Positions 31,569-41,562 of a DNA stretch of 64,000 nt are shown piece after piece; the first letter of the stretch is position 1; each line of letters begins with the position of its first letter. The stretch is from positions 62,001 to 126,000 of the forward strand of contig JAUHYP010000001.1 of NCBI GenBank assembly GCA_030426265.1. Reading direction: 5' to 3'. Source of the DNA: Gammaproteobacteria bacterium (GTDB lineage: Bacteria; Pseudomonadota; Gammaproteobacteria; Xanthomonadales; SZUA-36). The translations under genes and the position numbers were made by a program. The notes under the pieces are model-generated. The model was not told the DNA's origin, searched no databases, and saw only the letters and a list, made by a program, of their open reading frames with translations.

Positions 31569-32138
31569 ATGGCAAGCCGATGGATTTCGACCGTCCGGTC
31601 GAGGGGAACTCTGAGGGTTCACAACCAGGCCGGCGCCTGGCGCTCGCAGGTGAACTCGGCATTGGCGACGTTCAACCGGTTCGAACTGCAGGTCAGCCTC
31701 GAAAGCACGACCAATGAAAGCGAAGCCGACATCGTCGTGTTGCTGTCCGGAAACAATGCCTCGTATACGTTTCGCCGCCGCGGTTACGGCGAAGTGCCCC
31801 TCAGGACCACCTTCGATTCAACCATCGCCCATGGAAAAACGGTCACCGCGGCCGATACGCGGACCCGGGAGATCCTGATGGCGGCGATTTTTCTGCCGCA
31901 GCGGCTGGCGTCCGCCAATCGGGGCATCCGCGAGGTTGTCATCGTGCACGAATTCTTCCACGCGGCCGGCCTGAACTCCGATGGCGACCACGACACCCAG
32001 GCCGGCGTGTTCTATTCGCCCATGGAAGTGACCCATGGCCACCTGAGGCCGTGGGGTACCAGCGAACCCGCAATGCCACCGATCACCGTCGGGTCGCGTA
32101 CCACAACGGCCCTCAACGAACTCTGGCGTCGTCCCTGA
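31569..32138 (+). CDS. Small zincin-like (putative metalloprotease) protein
   Basis: Unrecognised as a named family. The ATG at 31569, behind a GTGGAG stretch, gives 189 residues; a GTG at 31557 would add four. Visible motif: EVVIVHEFFHAAGL (residues about 122-135), i.e. HExxHxxG with a hydrophobic lead-in. A third His lies in SDGDHD about ten residues after the second, and FYSPM eleven residues later could be a Met-turn. This is the metzincin plan with a longer spacer to the third ligand. No signal peptide is evident. It stands alone between nuoN and the tRNA-fMet promoter. Peptidase activity is inferred from the motif only. Confidence 0.7.
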   Translation: MASRWISTVRSRGTLRVHNQAGAWRSQVNSALATFNRFELQVSLESTTNESEADIVVLLSGNNASYTFRRRGYGEVPLRTTFDSTIAHGKTVTAADTRTREILMAAIFLPQRLASANRGIREVVIVHEFFHAAGLNSDGDHDTQAGVFYSPMEVTHGHLRPWGTSEPAMPPITVGSRTTTALNELWRRP

Positions 32139-32201
32139 GGGGATCTCACACCGCGGGACCGGTCCGCCCTCGGGCCGGGAACGGGGGCTGCGTGGTGGTG
32201 C

Positions 32202-32230
32202 TTGTAAAACCCAATTCGACCCCGTATCAT
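32202..32230 (+). promoter_or_regulatory. Sigma-70 promoter of the initiator tRNA gene
   Basis: TTGTAA (32202-32207), a 17-base spacer, then TATCAT (32225-32230), placing transcription start about nine bases before the tRNA. A short CCCC-rich stretch follows the -10, as in stringently controlled stable-RNA promoters. 4/6 and 5/6 matches. Confidence 0.65.
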
Positions 32231-32245
32231 TCCCCACCTTGCTGA

Positions 32246-32322
32246 TGCGGGGTGGAGCAGTCTGGCAGCTCGTCGGGCTCATAACCCGAAGGTCGCAGGT
32301 TCGAATCCTGCCCCCGCTACCA
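32246..32322 (+). tRNA. Initiator tRNA-fMet (anticodon CAT)
   Basis: 77 bases including CCA. Initiator hallmarks are visible: three consecutive G:C pairs in the anticodon stem (TCGGG/CCCGA) around CTCATAA, A11:T24 in the D stem (GAGC/GCTC), and an unpaired first acceptor position. The mismatch here is T1 against T72, whereas E. coli has C1 against A72. The T arm GCAGG-TTCGAAT-CCTGC is perfect. As metY in E. coli, it heads the rimP-nusA-infB operon. Confidence 0.97.
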
Positions 32323-32364
32323 AGCTTTAGTCCCGGCTTTTGCCAGAAGCCAGGGACGCAAAAG

Positions 32365-32386
32365 AGGGCCCAGCAGGGCCCTTTTT
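32365..32386 (+). terminator. Intrinsic terminator after tRNA-fMet
   Basis: AGGGCCC and GGGCCCT arms (7 bp) with a four-base AGCA loop, followed by TTTTTG. It lies 43 bases past the tRNA. It probably ends part of the tRNA transcripts, with readthrough into rimP. Confidence 0.75.
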
Positions 32387-32654
32387 GTTAGGGCCGGCAA
32401 TGAGTGCCGACCCGGGTAGGAACCTTGGAAGACGCAATGAACGGATGACGTCCCCAGCAGCCCGAAGCGCACCCGGCCATCGTGCCGTGGGCGGAACGGG
32501 CAGGTTCCGGCGAAGGCGAAGGCCCGAGCCGGTACGACGGGGGCGGTGCGCCCTTTTTTTGTGCGCGCGATTTGCCGGAAACCCGGATTTGCCAGAAATA
32601 TCTGAAGACCGACGGGGCAGGGCGCCCCGGAAACCAGGAACGAACGAAACGAAC
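32387..32654 (+). promoter_or_regulatory. Structured rimP leader, candidate attenuator
   Basis: 268-base untranslated stretch before rimP with no plausible gene. It has a long-range pair CCGGGT (32412)/ACCCGG (32471) and a local hairpin CGGAAC/GTTCCG (32492-32509). GGAACC (32419-32424) could instead pair with GGTTCC (32503-32508), so two folds compete. A terminator follows at 32541. Rfam has a gammaproteobacterial rimP-leader family; membership is an inference. Confidence 0.55.
32541..32560 (+). terminator. Intrinsic terminator inside the rimP leader
   Basis: GGGCG/CGCCC stem with GTG loop followed directly by seven T. It sits 94 bases upstream of the rimP ATG, so it must be read through or attenuated for the nusA operon to be expressed. 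It overlaps the downstream end of the leader structures. Confidence 0.6.
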
Positions 32655-33131
32655 ATGAGCGGCAAGCGCCTCGAAGACCTCCTCCAGCCCCTGGTCGAAG
32701 ACCTGGGCTACGAGTTCGTGGGCCTGGAGTACCAGAACAATCCGAAGCAGTCGGTGCTGCGCATCTACATCGACGCCGAGGCGGGCGTGGGCCTGGAGGA
32801 CTGCGAGACGGTGAGCCGCGAGGTCGCGGCCCTGCTCGACGTGGAGGACCCGATCAAGGGCCACTACAACCTGGAAGTTTCCTCGCCCGGGCTGGATCGC
32901 CCGCTGTTCACCCCGGAGCAGTACCAGCAGTTCGCCGGCCACGAGGCCCAGGTGACGCTGTTCGCCCCGGTGGATGGCCGGCGCAAGTTCAAGGGCCCGA
33001 TCCTGGGCCTGGAAGACGGCCTGCTGAAGATGCAGGTGGACGGCGCCGAGGTCGCGCTGGGTTTCGACAACATCGCCAAGGCCAAGCTGGTGCCGGACTG
33101 GGACGCCCTGATGGCGGCCCGCAAGGACTGA
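32655..33131 (+). CDS. rimP: Ribosome maturation factor RimP
   Basis: Assists early 30S subunit assembly. The ATG at 32655 gives 158 residues; the track's longer ORF runs through the leader and terminator. Core motifs: LVEDLGYEFVGLEYQ, LRIYIDAEAGVGLEDCE and EVSSPGLDRPLFTPEQY. First protein gene of the rimP-nusA-infB-rbfA-truB operon. Confidence 0.97.
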   Translation: MSGKRLEDLLQPLVEDLGYEFVGLEYQNNPKQSVLRIYIDAEAGVGLEDCETVSREVAALLDVEDPIKGHYNLEVSSPGLDRPLFTPEQYQQFAGHEAQVTLFAPVDGRRKFKGPILGLEDGLLKMQVDGAEVALGFDNIAKAKLVPDWDALMAARKD

Positions 33132-33190
33132 GCGACCGCTCCTGGCGATCGACGCACGAACGAATGAATTCCTGATGGGGATCAACAACG

Positions 33191-34711
33191 ATGAGTAAAG
33201 AAATTCTGATGGTGGTCGACGCCGTCTCCAACGAGAAAGGCGTGGCCAAGGACGTGATCTTCGAGGCCCTGGAAGCGGCCCTGGCCTCCGCGGCCAAGCG
33301 GCGCAGCGACGAGGAAATCGGCGTGCGCGTGGCCATCGACCGCAGCACTGGCGAGTACGAGACCTTCCGTCGCTGGGAAGTGCTGGAGGACGACGCGGAA
33401 ATCGAGTTTCCCGAAGCCCAGTACACCGTGACCCAGGCGCGTGAGATCCAGGCCGACATCGAGGCCGGCGGCTTCATCGAAGAGCCCATGGAAAACCCGG
33501 AATTCGGCCGCATCGCCGCCCAGACCGCCAAGCAGGTCATCGTGCAGCGTGTGCGCGAGGCCGAGCGCGCCCAGGTGGTCGAGCAGTACCAGGACCGCGC
33601 CGGCGAACTGGTCAACGGCATCGTCAAGCGCATCGAGCGCGGCAACGTCTACCTGGACCTGGGTGGCAATGCAGAAGCCTTCATCGCTTCGCGCCACATG
33701 ATCCAGGGTGAGACCGTGCGCCCGGGCGATCGCCTGCGCGCCTACCTGTACGAGGTGCGCTCCGAGCTGCGGGGCCCGCAGCTGTTCGCCAGCCGCACCA
33801 TCAAGGAATTCCTGATGTCCCTGTTCGAGCTCGAAGTGCCGGAAATCGGCCAGGGCCTGATCGACATCATGGGCGCGGCCCGCGACCCGGGCCGCCGCGC
33901 CAAGATCGCCGTGCGCTCCAACGACCCGCGCACCGATCCCATCGGCGCCTGCGTGGGCATGCGCGGTTCGCGCGTGCAGGCCGTCAGCAACGAGCTGGCC
34001 GGCGAGCGCATCGACATCATCCTCTGGGACGACAACCCGGCCCAGTTCGTGATTAACGCCATGGCGCCGGCCGAAGTGGCCTCCATCGTGGTCGACGAGG
34101 AGTCGAACGCCATGGACCTGGCCGTCGAGGAGCCGAACCTGTCGCAGGCCATCGGCCGCGGCGGGCAGAACGTGCGCCTGGCCAGCGAGCTGTCCGGTTG
34201 GGAACTCAACGTGATGACCGTCGAGGACGCCGAGGCCAAGGGCGAGGACGAGGCCAAGAAGCTGGTCGAGAAGTTCATGGAGCGCCTGGACGTGGGCGAG
34301 GACGTCGCCACCATCCTGGTCTCGGAAGGCTTCAGCAGCGTGGACGAGGTGGCCTACGTGCCCGAATCCGAACTGCTGGACGTGGAGGAGTTCGACGAGG
34401 AGATCGTCGAGGAACTCCGCCGCCGCGCGCGCGACGCCCTGCTCACGCAGCTCATCGCCAAGGAGGAAGTGCTGGACGAGAACCGCCCGGCCGAAGACCT
34501 CCTGGGCCTGGAAGGCATGACCGAACGTCTCGCCTACCGCCTGGCCGAACGCGGCGTGCGGACCCAGGAAGACCTGGCCGAACTCGCCGTGGACGAACTC
34601 CAGGAAGTGGACGAGGACCTGGACGAGGAAGCCGCGGCAGCGCTGATCATGGCCGCCCGGGCGCCCTGGTTCGCCGAGGAAGAGGCAGAAACCGAGGAAG
34701 AAGAAGCCTGA
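33191..34711 (+). CDS. nusA: Transcription termination/antitermination factor NusA
   Basis: Binds RNA polymerase and RNA to modulate pausing, termination and antitermination. It has 506 residues: N-terminal polymerase-binding domain (start [17 protein letters not shown]), S1 domain ([20 protein letters not shown]), two KH domains ([28 protein letters not shown]), then two acidic repeat domains at the C-terminus, as in E. coli. It ends in an extremely Glu-rich tail. Confidence 0.98.
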   Translation: MSKEILMVVDAVSNEKGVAKDVIFEALEAALASAAKRRSDEEIGVRVAIDRSTGEYETFRRWEVLEDDAEIEFPEAQYTVTQAREIQADIEAGGFIEEPMENPEFGRIAAQTAKQVIVQRVREAERAQVVEQYQDRAGELVNGIVKRIERGNVYLDLGGNAEAFIASRHMIQGETVRPGDRLRAYLYEVRSELRGPQLFASRTIKEFLMSLFELEVPEIGQGLIDIMGAARDPGRRAKIAVRSNDPRTDPIGACVGMRGSRVQAVSNELAGERIDIILWDDNPAQFVINAMAPAEVASIVVDEESNAMDLAVEEPNLSQAIGRGGQNVRLASELSGWELNVMTVEDAEAKGEDEAKKLVEKFMERLDVGEDVATILVSEGFSSVDEVAYVPESELLDVEEFDEEIVEELRRRARDALLTQLIAKEEVLDENRPAEDLLGLEGMTERLAYRLAERGVRTQEDLAELAVDELQEVDEDLDEEAAAALIMAARAPWFAEEEAETEEEEA

Positions 34712-34776
34712 GTACGACCGAAGGCTGAACAGAAGAACGCACCGCAACCCCGGGGAACGAGCAACAGGAGCAACAC

Positions 34777-37320
34777 ATGTCAAACGTAACCGTCTCACAA
34801 CTGGCCGAAGTGCTCGGCGTGAGCGTCGACAAACTGCTGGACCAGCTGAAGCAGGCCGGCATCGAGGCGGCCTCCGGTGAGGAGTCCGTGTCCAATGACG
34901 ACAAGAAGAAGCTCCTGGCCCACCTGCGCGCCAGCCACGGCAAATCCGAGTCGGACGCCACGGCGCCGCGCCGGGTGACGCTCAAGCGCCGTTCCCACAG
35001 CGAGCTGCGCATCCCCGGCAGCGGTCCGCGCGCCACCACCAAGACGGTGAACGTGGAGTTCCGCAAGAAGCGCACCTACGTCAAGCGCGACGCCCTGCAG
35101 GAACACCAGGCCGAGGACGAGGAACGCGAAGCCGCGCGTCGCGCCCTGGAAGAATCCCGCGCCCAGCGCGAGGCCGAGGCCCGCAAGGTGCAGGAAGAGC
35201 AGGACGCCAAGGCCCGCCAGGCGGCCGAGGAATCCGCCCGCGAGGAAGCCGAGCAGGCCGCGAAGAAGGAACAGGAAGAACTGGCCCGCCGCGAAGCCGA
35301 GGCCCAGGCCCGCGAGGCCGAGGAACAGCGCCGCGCCGAAGAGAAAGTGCGCCGCGAGGAAGAAGAGCGCGCGCGCCGCTTCGCCGAGGAAGAAGAGCGC
35401 AAGCGCAAGAAAGCGGCGGAGAAGAAGCCCGCCACGCGCTACGGCCGCAAGGAACTGCACGTGGCCGGCGGCGCCGTCGATCGCCGGCGCAAGCCGACCC
35501 GTCGCATCGCCCGTGGCGCTTCGCGCCCCAGCGAGCACGGCTTCTCCCGGCCCACGGCCCCCGTGGTGCGCGAGATCCAGGTGCCGGACACCATCTCCGT
35601 GGCCGACCTGGCCAAGCTGATGGCGGTCAAGGCCGGCGAGGTGATCAAGGTGCTGATGGGTATGGGCACCATGGTGACCATCAACCAGGTCCTGGACCAG
35701 GACACGGCCATCCTCGTTGTCGAGGAAATGGGCCACTCCGCCCGCGCCGCTGAAGAGAAGGACATCGAGGCCGAACTGCTGATCGAGGACGAAGAGGAAA
35801 TGGGCGATGCCCTGCCGCGTCCCCCGGTGGTGACGGTCATGGGCCACGTCGACCACGGCAAGACCTCCCTGCTCGACCACATCCGCAAGAGCCGCGTGGC
35901 GGCCGGCGAGGCCGGCGGGATCACGCAGCACATCGGCGCCTACCACGTGCAGACGCCCAAGGGCGGCATCACCTTCCTGGACACCCCGGGCCACGCGGCC
36001 TTCACGGCGATGCGCGCCCGCGGCGCCCAGTCCACGGACATCGTGATCCTGGTGGTCGCGGCCGATGACGGCGTGATGCCGCAGACCGAAGAAGCCATCC
36101 AGCACGCGCGCGCCGCCGGCGTGCCGCTGATCGTGGCCGTGAACAAGATGGACAAGCCCGAAGCCGACATGGATCGCGTCAAGAGCGAACTGGCGGCCAA
36201 GGAAGTCGTGCCCGACGATTGGGGCGGGGAGGAGCAGTTCATTCCCGTTTCCGCCCACACCGGACAGGGCATCGACGAACTGCTCGAGGCCATCGGTCTG
36301 CAGGCCGAACTGCTGGAGCTCAGGGCGGTCAGGGACCGTACGGCCCGTGGCACCGTCATCGAATCCAGCCTGGACAAGGGCCGCGGCCCGCTGGCCACGG
36401 TGCTGGTGCAGGAAGGCACGCTCAAGCACGGCGACATGATGCTGGCCGGCCAGGAAATCGGCCGCGTGCGCGCCATGTTCGACGAGACCGGCGCCAAGGT
36501 CACCGAGGTCGGCCCCTCCATGCCAGTACAGGTCCTGGGCCTGTCGGGCGTGCCGATGGCCGGCGACGAAGTGCTGGTGGCCGCCAACGAGCGCAAGGCG
36601 CGCGAAGCCGCCGCCCAGCGCCAGGAGCGCGAGCGCGAAGGCCGCCTGGCCGAGAAGCAGGCCGCGAACCTGCAGAACCTGTTCGAGAGCATGGGCAAGG
36701 ACGAGCAGCTGCAGGTCAACCTGCTGGTGCGCGCCGACGTGCAGGGCAGCGTGGAAGCGCTGCGCGACGCCCTGCTCAATCTGGCCAACGAGGACGTGAA
36801 GGTCAACATCGTCGCTTCCGGCGTGGGCGCCATCACCGAGTCGGACGCCTCGCTGGCGCAGGCCTCCGGCGCCATCATCATCGGCTTCAACGTGCGCGCT
36901 GACGCCACGGCCCGCAAGATGATCCAGGAGAGCGACCTCGACCTGCACTACTACAGCGTGATCTACGACGCGATCGACGAGGTCAAGAAGGCCATCTCCG
37001 GCATGCTCGGCACCGAGACGCGCGAGAGCATCATCGGCCTGGCCCAGGTGAAGGACGTGTTCCGCTCCTCCAGCCACGGCCCGATCGCGGGCTGCCTGGT
37101 GATCGAAGGCGTGGTGCGCCGCGAGAATCCGATTCGCGTGCTGCGCGACAACGTGGTGATCTTCGAGGGCGAGCTGGAATCCCTGCGCCGCTTCAAGGAC
37201 GACGTGAAGGAAGTGCAGTCCGGCACCGAGTGCGGCATCGGCGTGAAGCAATACAACGACGTGAAGCCCGGCGACCAGATCGAGTGCTTCGAGCGCGTCG
37301 AGGTGCAGCGGAGCCTCTGA
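34777..37320 (+). CDS. infB: Translation initiation factor IF-2
   Basis: GTPase that brings fMet-tRNA to the 30S subunit. It has 847 residues. A SD-like CAGGAG precedes the ATG. An N-terminal IF2N domain ([25 protein letters not shown]) is followed by a long charged coiled region rich in EAREA-type repeats (about 110-220). A second IF2N domain comes next, then the GTPase with [10 protein letters not shown] (G1), DTPGHAAF (G3) and NKMDKPEAD (G4), and the beta-barrel and fMet-binding C-domains. The minus-strand 818-residue ORF is a shadow of the charged codons. Confidence 0.98.
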   Translation: MSNVTVSQLAEVLGVSVDKLLDQLKQAGIEAASGEESVSNDDKKKLLAHLRASHGKSESDATAPRRVTLKRRSHSELRIPGSGPRATTKTVNVEFRKKRTYVKRDALQEHQAEDEEREAARRALEESRAQREAEARKVQEEQDAKARQAAEESAREEAEQAAKKEQEELARREAEAQAREAEEQRRAEEKVRREEEERARRFAEEEERKRKKAAEKKPATRYGRKELHVAGGAVDRRRKPTRRIARGASRPSEHGFSRPTAPVVREIQVPDTISVADLAKLMAVKAGEVIKVLMGMGTMVTINQVLDQDTAILVVEEMGHSARAAEEKDIEAELLIEDEEEMGDALPRPPVVTVMGHVDHGKTSLLDHIRKSRVAAGEAGGITQHIGAYHVQTPKGGITFLDTPGHAAFTAMRARGAQSTDIVILVVAADDGVMPQTEEAIQHARAAGVPLIVAVNKMDKPEADMDRVKSELAAKEVVPDDWGGEEQFIPVSAHTGQGIDELLEAIGLQAELLELRAVRDRTARGTVIESSLDKGRGPLATVLVQEGTLKHGDMMLAGQEIGRVRAMFDETGAKVTEVGPSMPVQVLGLSGVPMAGDEVLVAANERKAREAAAQRQEREREGRLAEKQAANLQNLFESMGKDEQLQVNLLVRADVQGSVEALRDALLNLANEDVKVNIVASGVGAITESDASLAQASGAIIIGFNVRADATARKMIQESDLDLHYYSVIYDAIDEVKKAISGMLGTETRESIIGLAQVKDVFRSSSHGPIAGCLVIEGVVRRENPIRVLRDNVVIFEGELESLRRFKDDVKEVQSGTECGIGVKQYNDVKPGDQIECFERVEVQRSL

Positions 37321-37751
37321 TGGTCCCTCGGGACTTCAACCGCGCCGAACGCGTCGCCGGCGAGATGCGCCGGGAACTGGCCCGACTGATCCAGTTCGAG
37401 GTCAAGGACCCGGCGGTCGGCTTCGTCAGCCTGTCCGACGTGGAAGTGTCCCGGGACCTGTCCCATGCGCGGGTGTACATCACCGTGTTCGAGGAAGCGC
37501 AGGCCAAGGACAGCCTCAAGGCCCTGAACCGGGCCGCCGGCTTCCTGCGCCGGCGCCTCGGACAGGAGATGCGCCTGCGCGTGGTGCCTGAACTGAGCTT
37601 TCGGCACGACGCCTCGGTGGAGACGGGCCGGCGCATGGACCGGCTGATCGACGAGGCCGTCGCCTCGAATGCGGGCCACGAAGACATTCCGGAGCACGGC
37701 GACCTGCCCGATGGCTCCGCCGCGCCGGAAGACGACGAGCCCACCTCTTGA
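37320..37751 (+). CDS. rbfA: Ribosome-binding factor A
   Basis: KH-fold factor that matures the 5' helix of 16S rRNA and supports cold growth. The ATG overlapping the infB stop gives 143 residues. FNRAERVAGEMRRELARLIQFEVKDP, followed by FVSLSDVEVSRDLSHARVYI, and FRHDASVETGRRMDRLI are the family signatures. A disordered acidic tail follows. Confidence 0.97.
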   Translation: MVPRDFNRAERVAGEMRRELARLIQFEVKDPAVGFVSLSDVEVSRDLSHARVYITVFEEAQAKDSLKALNRAAGFLRRRLGQEMRLRVVPELSFRHDASVETGRRMDRLIDEAVASNAGHEDIPEHGDLPDGSAAPEDDEPTS

Positions 37752-38674
37752 GCCGTCGCCGCAAGGGCCGCTCCGTTCACGGCGTGGTCCTGCTCGACAA
37801 GCCCGCCGGGCTGTCCTCCAACCAGGCCCTGCAACGCGTCCGGCGCCTGTTCGACGCCCGCAAGGCCGGGCACACCGGCACCCTCGACCCCTTCGCCACC
37901 GGCTTGCTGCCCCTGTGTTTCGGCGAGGCCAGCAAGACCACGGCCTGGCTGCTCGACGCCAGCAAGGCCTATCGCGCCGAGGCGCTTTTCGGCGAAGCCA
38001 CGGCCACCGGTGACCCCGAGGGCGAGGTGGTGGCCACCGGCCCCATTCCCGATATCGACCTGGAAGGCTTCACGGCGCTGCTGTCCGGAATGACCGGCGA
38101 GATCGATCAGGTCCCACCCATGTACTCGGCCCTCAAGCACGAGGGGCGCCCCCTCTACGAACTCGCCCGCCAGGGCATCGAGGTCCCCCGCAAGGCTCGG
38201 ACCGTCACCCTGCATGCCCTGGACCCACTGGACTGGATGCCGCCGGTACTTGCGTTCGAGGTGCACTGCTCCAAGGGCACCTACATCCGCACCCTGGCCG
38301 AGGACATCGCCGCCTCCCTGGGCACGGTCGCCCACCTGCAGTCCCTGCGCCGCCTGCGCGTCGGTCCCTTCGACGGCGCGGGCATGGTCACCCTGGAACA
38401 ACTCGAGGCCGCTGCGACAGCCGGAACCCTGGACGAGCACCTGCTCCCCGTCGACGCCGGCCTGGCCGGATGGCCCACCGTGGACCTGGACGAACAGGGC
38501 GCCACCGCCTTCACCAACGGCAACGCCGCCGCCGCGCCGCCGGGCGGCTACGAAATCGGGTCGAGCGAACCGCCGAGCCTCGTTCGGGTGCTTGGACCGG
38601 ATGAGGTTCCTCTGGGCATCGGCGAACTCCGCGCCGGCACCGTCCAACCCAAGCGCGTATTTCGGTTCGACTGA
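37748..38674 (+). CDS. truB: tRNA pseudouridine-55 synthase TruB
   Basis: Makes pseudouridine 55 in the T loop of tRNAs. The TTG start overlaps the rbfA stop and gives 308 residues. HGVVLLDKPAGLSSNQAL and HTGTLDPFATGLLPLCFG contain the catalytic Asp (about residue 47); KAYRAEALFGEATATGD and CSKGTYIRTLAEDIA follow. A C-terminal PUA-like region completes it. Confidence 0.97.
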   Translation: MSRRRKGRSVHGVVLLDKPAGLSSNQALQRVRRLFDARKAGHTGTLDPFATGLLPLCFGEASKTTAWLLDASKAYRAEALFGEATATGDPEGEVVATGPIPDIDLEGFTALLSGMTGEIDQVPPMYSALKHEGRPLYELARQGIEVPRKARTVTLHALDPLDWMPPVLAFEVHCSKGTYIRTLAEDIAASLGTVAHLQSLRRLRVGPFDGAGMVTLEQLEAAATAGTLDEHLLPVDAGLAGWPTVDLDEQGATAFTNGNAAAAPPGGYEIGSSEPPSLVRVLGPDEVPLGIGELRAGTVQPKRVFRFD

Positions 38675-38791
38675 AACTTCACTCCGGGACTGAACCCCCC
38701 TCCTGTCCGGCCAATTGGGGCTTTCACCGAGTGGTCTGGAGCGACTGGAGTCAATCCGTCCGAAACCCCCGAAAAAACAGCACCTCAAGGC

Positions 38792-38820
38792 TTGTGAGGG
38801 GGGCACTTCACGCGTACAAT
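38792..38820 (+). promoter_or_regulatory. Sigma-70 promoter of rpsO
   Basis: TTGTGA, a 17-base spacer and TACAAT (4/6 and 5/6), about 114 bases upstream of the rpsO ATG. It separates rpsO-pnp from the truB transcript, as in E. coli. The short ORFs in the 260-base truB-rpsO gap look fortuitous. The leader after the promoter contains CCCCGGGG and a T-rich GGGTTTTTAC stretch. Confidence 0.6.
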
Positions 38821-38933
38821 ATGCCGCTCTTTCAACCCCGGGGCTTTCCGAGGGCTTTGCAAAGACTCTTCCCCTGGGAGTTCCAGGGCGGGTTTTTACA
38901 AAGGCCTCGAGGCTCTAGTCATGGAGATTAACC

Positions 38934-39203
38934 ATGTCTTTGAACGCTGAGGCAAAAAGCCAGATCGTCGACGAATACAAACGCTCAGAGAGCGACACCG
39001 GCTCCCCCGAGGTGCAGGTGGCACTGCTGACGGCACGTATTCGTCATCTGACGGACCACTTCAAGACCCACAAGGGCGACCATCACTCGCGTCGCGGCCT
39101 GCTCAAGCTGGTGAACCAGCGCCGCAGTCTGCTCGACTATCTGCGCAAGAAGGATATCGAGCGTTACCGTGACCTGATCGGCCGTCTGGGTCTGCGTCGT
39201 TAA
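38934..39203 (+). CDS. rpsO: 30S ribosomal protein S15
   Basis: Binds 16S rRNA near h20-h22 in the central domain. It has 89 residues, the exact family length. [32 protein letters not shown] and [25 protein letters not shown] are conserved. Upstream of pnp, as in most gammaproteobacteria. Confidence 0.98.
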   Translation: MSLNAEAKSQIVDEYKRSESDTGSPEVQVALLTARIRHLTDHFKTHKGDHHSRRGLLKLVNQRRSLLDYLRKKDIERYRDLIGRLGLRR

Positions 39204-39231
39204 GTCTCTTTTTGTCGATTCGATCCCGGTG

Positions 39232-39269
39232 AAAGCGCTGGCACGACGGTTCCGTTCTGCCAGCGCTTT
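39232..39269 (+). other. rpsO-pnp intergenic hairpin (likely RNase III site)
   Basis: Near-perfect arms AAAGCGCTGGCA / TGCCAGCGCTTT (12 bp) flank a 14-base loop that itself contains ACGG/CCGT, giving a long stem. It lies 36 bases upstream of the pnp start. In E. coli, RNase III cuts an equivalent hairpin so that PNPase represses its own message; that mechanism here is an inference from position and shape. Confidence 0.65.
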
Positions 39270-39304
39270 GCCGTATCCAAAACTTTTATCGCAGGAAACT
39301 TGAC

Positions 39305-41398
39305 GTGCAGAAATTCACGAAGACGTTCATGTTCGGTGACCACGAGGTCACGCTCGAGACCGGTCGCGTTGCCCGCCAGGCCGACGCCACGGTCATGGTC
39401 AGCATGGCCGACACGGTGGTCATGGTGGCCGCAGTGGGCCGCAAGGAGGCCAACCCCGGCCAGTCCTTCTTCCCGCTGACGGTCAACTACCAGGAAAAAT
39501 TCTACGCCGCGGGCCGCATTCCCGGGGGCTTCTTCAAGCGCGAAGGCCGCCCCACCGAGAAGGAAGTGCTGACCTGCCGCCTGATCGACCGCCCCATCCG
39601 CCCGCTGTTCCCGAAAGGCTTCCTGAACGAAGTCCAGGTCACCGCCAACCTGCTGTCCCAGAACCCGCAGGTCGACGGTGACATTCCGGCCATGATCGGC
39701 GCTTCCGCCGCCCTGGCCCTGTCCGGCATGCCCTTCGCGGGCCCGATCGGCGCCGCCAAGGTCGGTTACGTGGGCGGCCAGTACGTGCTCAACCCCACCG
39801 CCGACCAGCTGGCCGAATCCGACCTGGAACTGATCGTGGCCGGTACGGAAAAGGCCGTGCTGATGGTGGAGTCGGAAGCCAAGCTGCTGTCCGAAGAAGT
39901 GATGCTGGGCGCCGTGACCTTCGGTCACCAGGCGATGCAAGCCGTGGTCCAGGCCATCAACGAACTGTGCGCCGAAGTCGGCGTCAACAAGTGGGACTGG
40001 CAGGCGCCGGTGGAAGACACCGAGCTGAAAGCCCAGGTTCAGGCCGCCGCGAACGAAGGCCTGGCCGCTGCCTACGCCATCTCCGACAAGCTGGCGCGCC
40101 GCGACGCCGTCACCGAGGTGAAGAACCAGGTGATCGCGCAGCTGTGTGACGAGGCGGACGAGTCCAAGCCGAAGGCCGGTGACGTCAGCAACTACTTCCA
40201 CAAGGTCGAGAAAGGCCTGGTGCGCGAGCGTGTGCTCAGCGGCCAGCCGCGCATCGACGGCCGTTCACCGACCGACGTGCGCGCCATCACCGTGGAAGCC
40301 GGCGTGCTGCCGCGCACCCACGGTTCGGCGCTGTTCACCCGTGGTGAGACGCAGGCCATCGTGACCGTGACCCTGGGCACCACCCGGGACGCGCAGATCA
40401 TCGACGCCGTGACCGGGGAGTACAAGGACCCGTTCATGCTGCACTACAACTTCCCGCCGTTCTGCGTGGGCGAGACCGGTTTCATGGGCGGTCCCAAGCG
40501 CCGCGAGATCGGCCACGGCCGCCTGGCGCGCCGCGGCATTTCCGCCGTGCTGCCGTCCCCGGAAGCCTTCCCCTACGTGATCCGCGTGGTCTCCGAGATC
40601 ACCGAGTCCAACGGTTCCTCCTCCATGGCCTCCGTGTGCGGTTCCTCGCTGTCCCTGATGGACGCAGGCGTGCCGGTGAAGGCCCCGGTGGCGGGCATCG
40701 CCATGGGCCTGGTGAAGGAAGGCGACCGTTTCGCCGTGCTGTCCGACATCCTGGGTGACGAAGACCACCTGGGCGACATGGACTTCAAGGTGGCCGGTAC
40801 CTCAGAGGGCATCACCGCCCTGCAGATGGACATCAAGATCGAAGGCATCAACGAGGAGATCATGAAGATCGCCCTCGCGCAGGCCAACGAAGGTCGCAGC
40901 TTCATCCTTGGCGAGATGAACAAGGTGATCGACAAGCCGCGCGCCGAGATGAGCGAATTCGCTCCGCGCCTGATGACCATCAAGATCCACCCGGACAAGA
41001 TCCGCGATGTGATCGGCAAGGGGGGTGTCACCATCCGCGGCATCACCGAGGAAACCGGCGCCACGATCGACATCGCCGACGACGGCACCATCACCATCGG
41101 TTCCGTGGACAAGGCGGCCGGCGACGAAGCGCGCAAGCGCATCGAGCAGATCACCGCCGACATCGAGCCGGGCCAGGTGTTCGAAGGCAAGGTCATCAAG
41201 ATCATGAACTTCGGCGCCTTCGTTTCCCTGACCCCGGGCCGTGACGGCCTGGTGCACATCTCCCAGCTCTCCGACGAGCGCGTGGAAGAAGTCACCGACG
41301 TGGTCAAGGAAGGCGAGATCGTGAAGGTGAAAGTGCTTGAAGTGGACAAGCAGGGCCGCATCCGCCTGTCCATGAAGGAAGTCGACAAGGCCGACTGA
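39305..41398 (+). CDS. pnp: Polyribonucleotide nucleotidyltransferase (PNPase)
   Basis: 3'-5' phosphorolytic exoribonuclease of the degradosome. The GTG at 39305 after AGGAA gives 697 residues. It has two RNase PH-like halves ([32 protein letters not shown]), an all-helical middle, then KH ([17 protein letters not shown]) and S1 ([21 protein letters not shown]) domains. Last gene before the strong terminator. Confidence 0.98.
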   Translation: MQKFTKTFMFGDHEVTLETGRVARQADATVMVSMADTVVMVAAVGRKEANPGQSFFPLTVNYQEKFYAAGRIPGGFFKREGRPTEKEVLTCRLIDRPIRPLFPKGFLNEVQVTANLLSQNPQVDGDIPAMIGASAALALSGMPFAGPIGAAKVGYVGGQYVLNPTADQLAESDLELIVAGTEKAVLMVESEAKLLSEEVMLGAVTFGHQAMQAVVQAINELCAEVGVNKWDWQAPVEDTELKAQVQAAANEGLAAAYAISDKLARRDAVTEVKNQVIAQLCDEADESKPKAGDVSNYFHKVEKGLVRERVLSGQPRIDGRSPTDVRAITVEAGVLPRTHGSALFTRGETQAIVTVTLGTTRDAQIIDAVTGEYKDPFMLHYNFPPFCVGETGFMGGPKRREIGHGRLARRGISAVLPSPEAFPYVIRVVSEITESNGSSSMASVCGSSLSLMDAGVPVKAPVAGIAMGLVKEGDRFAVLSDILGDEDHLGDMDFKVAGTSEGITALQMDIKIEGINEEIMKIALAQANEGRSFILGEMNKVIDKPRAEMSEFAPRLMTIKIHPDKIRDVIGKGGVTIRGITEETGATIDIADDGTITIGSVDKAAGDEARKRIEQITADIEPGQVFEGKVIKIMNFGAFVSLTPGRDGLVHISQLSDERVEEVTDVVKEGEIVKVKVLEVDKQGRIRLSMKEVDKAD

Positions 41399-41424
41399 GC
41401 CACCACTTCCGAGTGAACCAGAAA

Positions 41425-41451
41425 CGGCGCCCGGTGGGCGCCGTTTTTTTT
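41425..41451 (+). terminator. Strong intrinsic terminator after pnp
   Basis: CGGCGCCC / GGGCGCCG (8 bp), a three-base GGT loop and eight T. It closes the nusA-rpsO-pnp region and marks the border to the accessory block. Confidence 0.9.
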
Positions 41452-41562
41452 CGCCTCCGCACGGTCATTTCCGGCGGCGGTAAGGCGTGAAACCGCGGTC
41501 TATACTTCCATCTCCAGAATCATTCCCTGTCGAGATTCGATCGGCACACGGCTGACAGCCTC

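Noticed and set aside
35080-35430. Repeats in infB N-terminal region
   Set aside because: Glu/Ala/Arg coiled-region codons (GAGGCC, GCCGAG) in frame; protein composition, not DNA repeats.
34795-37251. 818-residue minus-strand ORF opposite infB
   Set aside because: Shadow of IF-2 codons; repeated FLFL stretches mirror the Glu/Ala/Arg-rich region of infB.
38715-38931. Short ORFs between truB and rpsO
   Set aside because: No ribosome sites, overlap the rpsO promoter and leader.
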